Positions 63,507 to 64,000 of a DNA stretch of 64,000 nt are shown here, in pieces (the stretch's first letter is position 1; each line of letters begins with the position of its first letter). Made by a program: the position numbers and the translations under genes. Location of the stretch: assembly GCF_049933045.1 (NCBI RefSeq), contig NZ_CP187926.1:2108001-2172000 (forward strand), in the 5' to 3' direction. The stretch comes from Pseudocolwellia sp049933045 (lineage in GTDB: Bacteria > Pseudomonadota > Gammaproteobacteria > Enterobacterales > Alteromonadaceae). The notes beneath the pieces are model-generated. The model was not told the DNA's origin. It saw only the letters and a list, made by a program, of their open reading frames with translations, and made no database searches.

Positions 63507-64000
63507 GAGTTGTTCGCCTTATTATTTTTGCGATCGCCATGTTTTCCTTGACCTTCTTTCCTTTCGCCCTTCTTACCTTTACCATTTTTAGGGCCACTGC
63601 GAGGTGCAACTGGCTCACCAGCAATAAGTACACGAGTTCCAGAATTAATTTGTCCAAGAGCGGTTATCACCAAGTTATCACCTGCAGATAGTCCTGAACC
63701 AATAATAGATTCAATACCATTTTGCCAAGTGACTTCTATATATTTACGCTTCAACACCCCTTCTTCAACTATGTAAACATAGCTACCTTGGTAAATAACA
63801 CTGCTTGGAACAACAATTGCTTCCTCAACTTTTTTACCCGTAATTGCTGCTGTAACATACTGACCTATTTTAATTTGAGCATTTTGGTTATTCGTTTCAT
63901 AAGGTTTATCTATTTGTGCAACAACATAAAGCTGTTGAGAGTCAGCATCTATAGCACTTTCGGTACGTACAATATTACCTTGCCAAACTTGCTTACCAAT
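63503..64000 (-). CDS. RND periplasmic adaptor (membrane fusion protein), C-terminal part
   Basis: The last 165 codons of an HlyD/AcrA-type adaptor; the N-terminus is beyond the window. Beta-barrel and membrane-proximal regions are recognisable (GNIVRTESAIDADSQQLYVV, EAIVVPSSVIYQGSYVYIV, GLSAGDNLVITALGQINSGT). The final 30 or so residues are an unusual Lys/Gly/Arg/Asn-rich tail after GEPVAPRSG. Overlaps the permease start by four bases; together with an outer-membrane channel it would form an efflux complex. Confidence 0.9.
   Translation of the reverse strand: MGKQVWQGNIVRTESAIDADSQQLYVVAQIDKPYETNNQNAQIKIGQYVTAAITGKKVEEAIVVPSSVIYQGSYVYIVEEGVLKRKYIEVTWQNGIESIIGSGLSAGDNLVITALGQINSGTRVLIAGEPVAPRSGPKNGKGKKGERKEGQGKHGDRKNNKANNS

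Noticed and set aside
1..64000. tRNA, rRNA, CRISPR arrays or prophage
   Set aside because: None seen: no cloverleaf-like sequences with TTCGA arms that fold, no regularly spaced repeats, and no phage structural or integrase genes.

Overview
The window is a chromosomal segment of a low-GC marine gammaproteobacterium. Gene order (plsX-fabD-fabG-acpP-fabF, pabC-mltG-tmk-holB, proQ-prc, dnaX-ybaB, seqA/ybfF) and close protein similarity to Shewanella/Vibrio/E. coli housekeeping genes, together with A+T-rich intergenic DNA, an AcnD/PrpF methylcitrate cluster and GGDEF/EAL signalling, suggest Alteromonadales, most likely Colwelliaceae. This is inference from gene content, not a measured phylogeny. 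No rRNA, tRNA or CRISPR array was seen. Layout: 1-1.04 kb is the 5' part of pepN (minus). 1.2-2.7 kb is an NhaC-type antiporter. 2.9-6.4 kb is msrC, a 93-aa unknown gene, proQ and prc. 6.5-13.7 kb is the propionate (2-methylcitrate) operon, transcribed gntR-prpB-prpC-acnD-prpF, with two palindromic operators flanking a strong promoter before gntR. 14-15.2 kb is an SpmA/SpmB-like membrane protein. 15.9-20.8 kb is pabC-mltG-tmk-holB-pilZ-tatD. 21.2-26.6 kb is yceD-rpmF-plsX-fabD-fabG-acpP-fabF, in which fabH is missing from its usual place; a MITE-like element separates fabF from pabC. 26.7-32.1 kb is maf, rluC and rne. 32.2-36.8 kb is a mobile/accessory patch: an IS5-family element, a decayed LysR gene, a diguanylate cyclase/periplasmic-binding-protein pair and an IS200-type element. 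It is followed by a second, larger copy of the MITE. 37.4-40.8 kb is apt-dnaX-ybaB, with a programmed -1 frameshift signal in dnaX. 41-45.4 kb is a 40-aa membrane protein, astE, pgm and seqA. 45.8-52.3 kb is ybfF, a DUF2788 gene, ybfE, fldA, a DUF4442 gene, fur, glnS, a short signal peptidase I and a Rieske protein, then a second, identical IS200-type copy. 53-60 kb holds small genes, a CHASE histidine kinase with two response regulators, and a VF530 gene. 60.4-64 kb is an RND efflux pump whose adaptor runs off the window. The most notable non-coding feature is at about 53.37-53.56 kb on the minus strand. It is a transcript of roughly 185 nt with eleven GGA motifs, several in hairpin loops, ending in a strong intrinsic terminator. 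This is the architecture of a CsrB/RsmZ-type RNA that sequesters CsrA. Other non-coding signals are two plus-strand terminators with no gene behind them (15.54 and 41.6 kb), a hairpin at the rne start codon, and the two MITE forms with inserted palindromes. How the parts relate: the window is mostly core metabolism (lipid synthesis, propionate catabolism, replication, RNA decay) interrupted by a few small mobile elements. The accessory genes are dominated by cyclic-di-GMP and two-component signalling, which fits a CsrA-sequestering RNA lying near the histidine kinase cluster.
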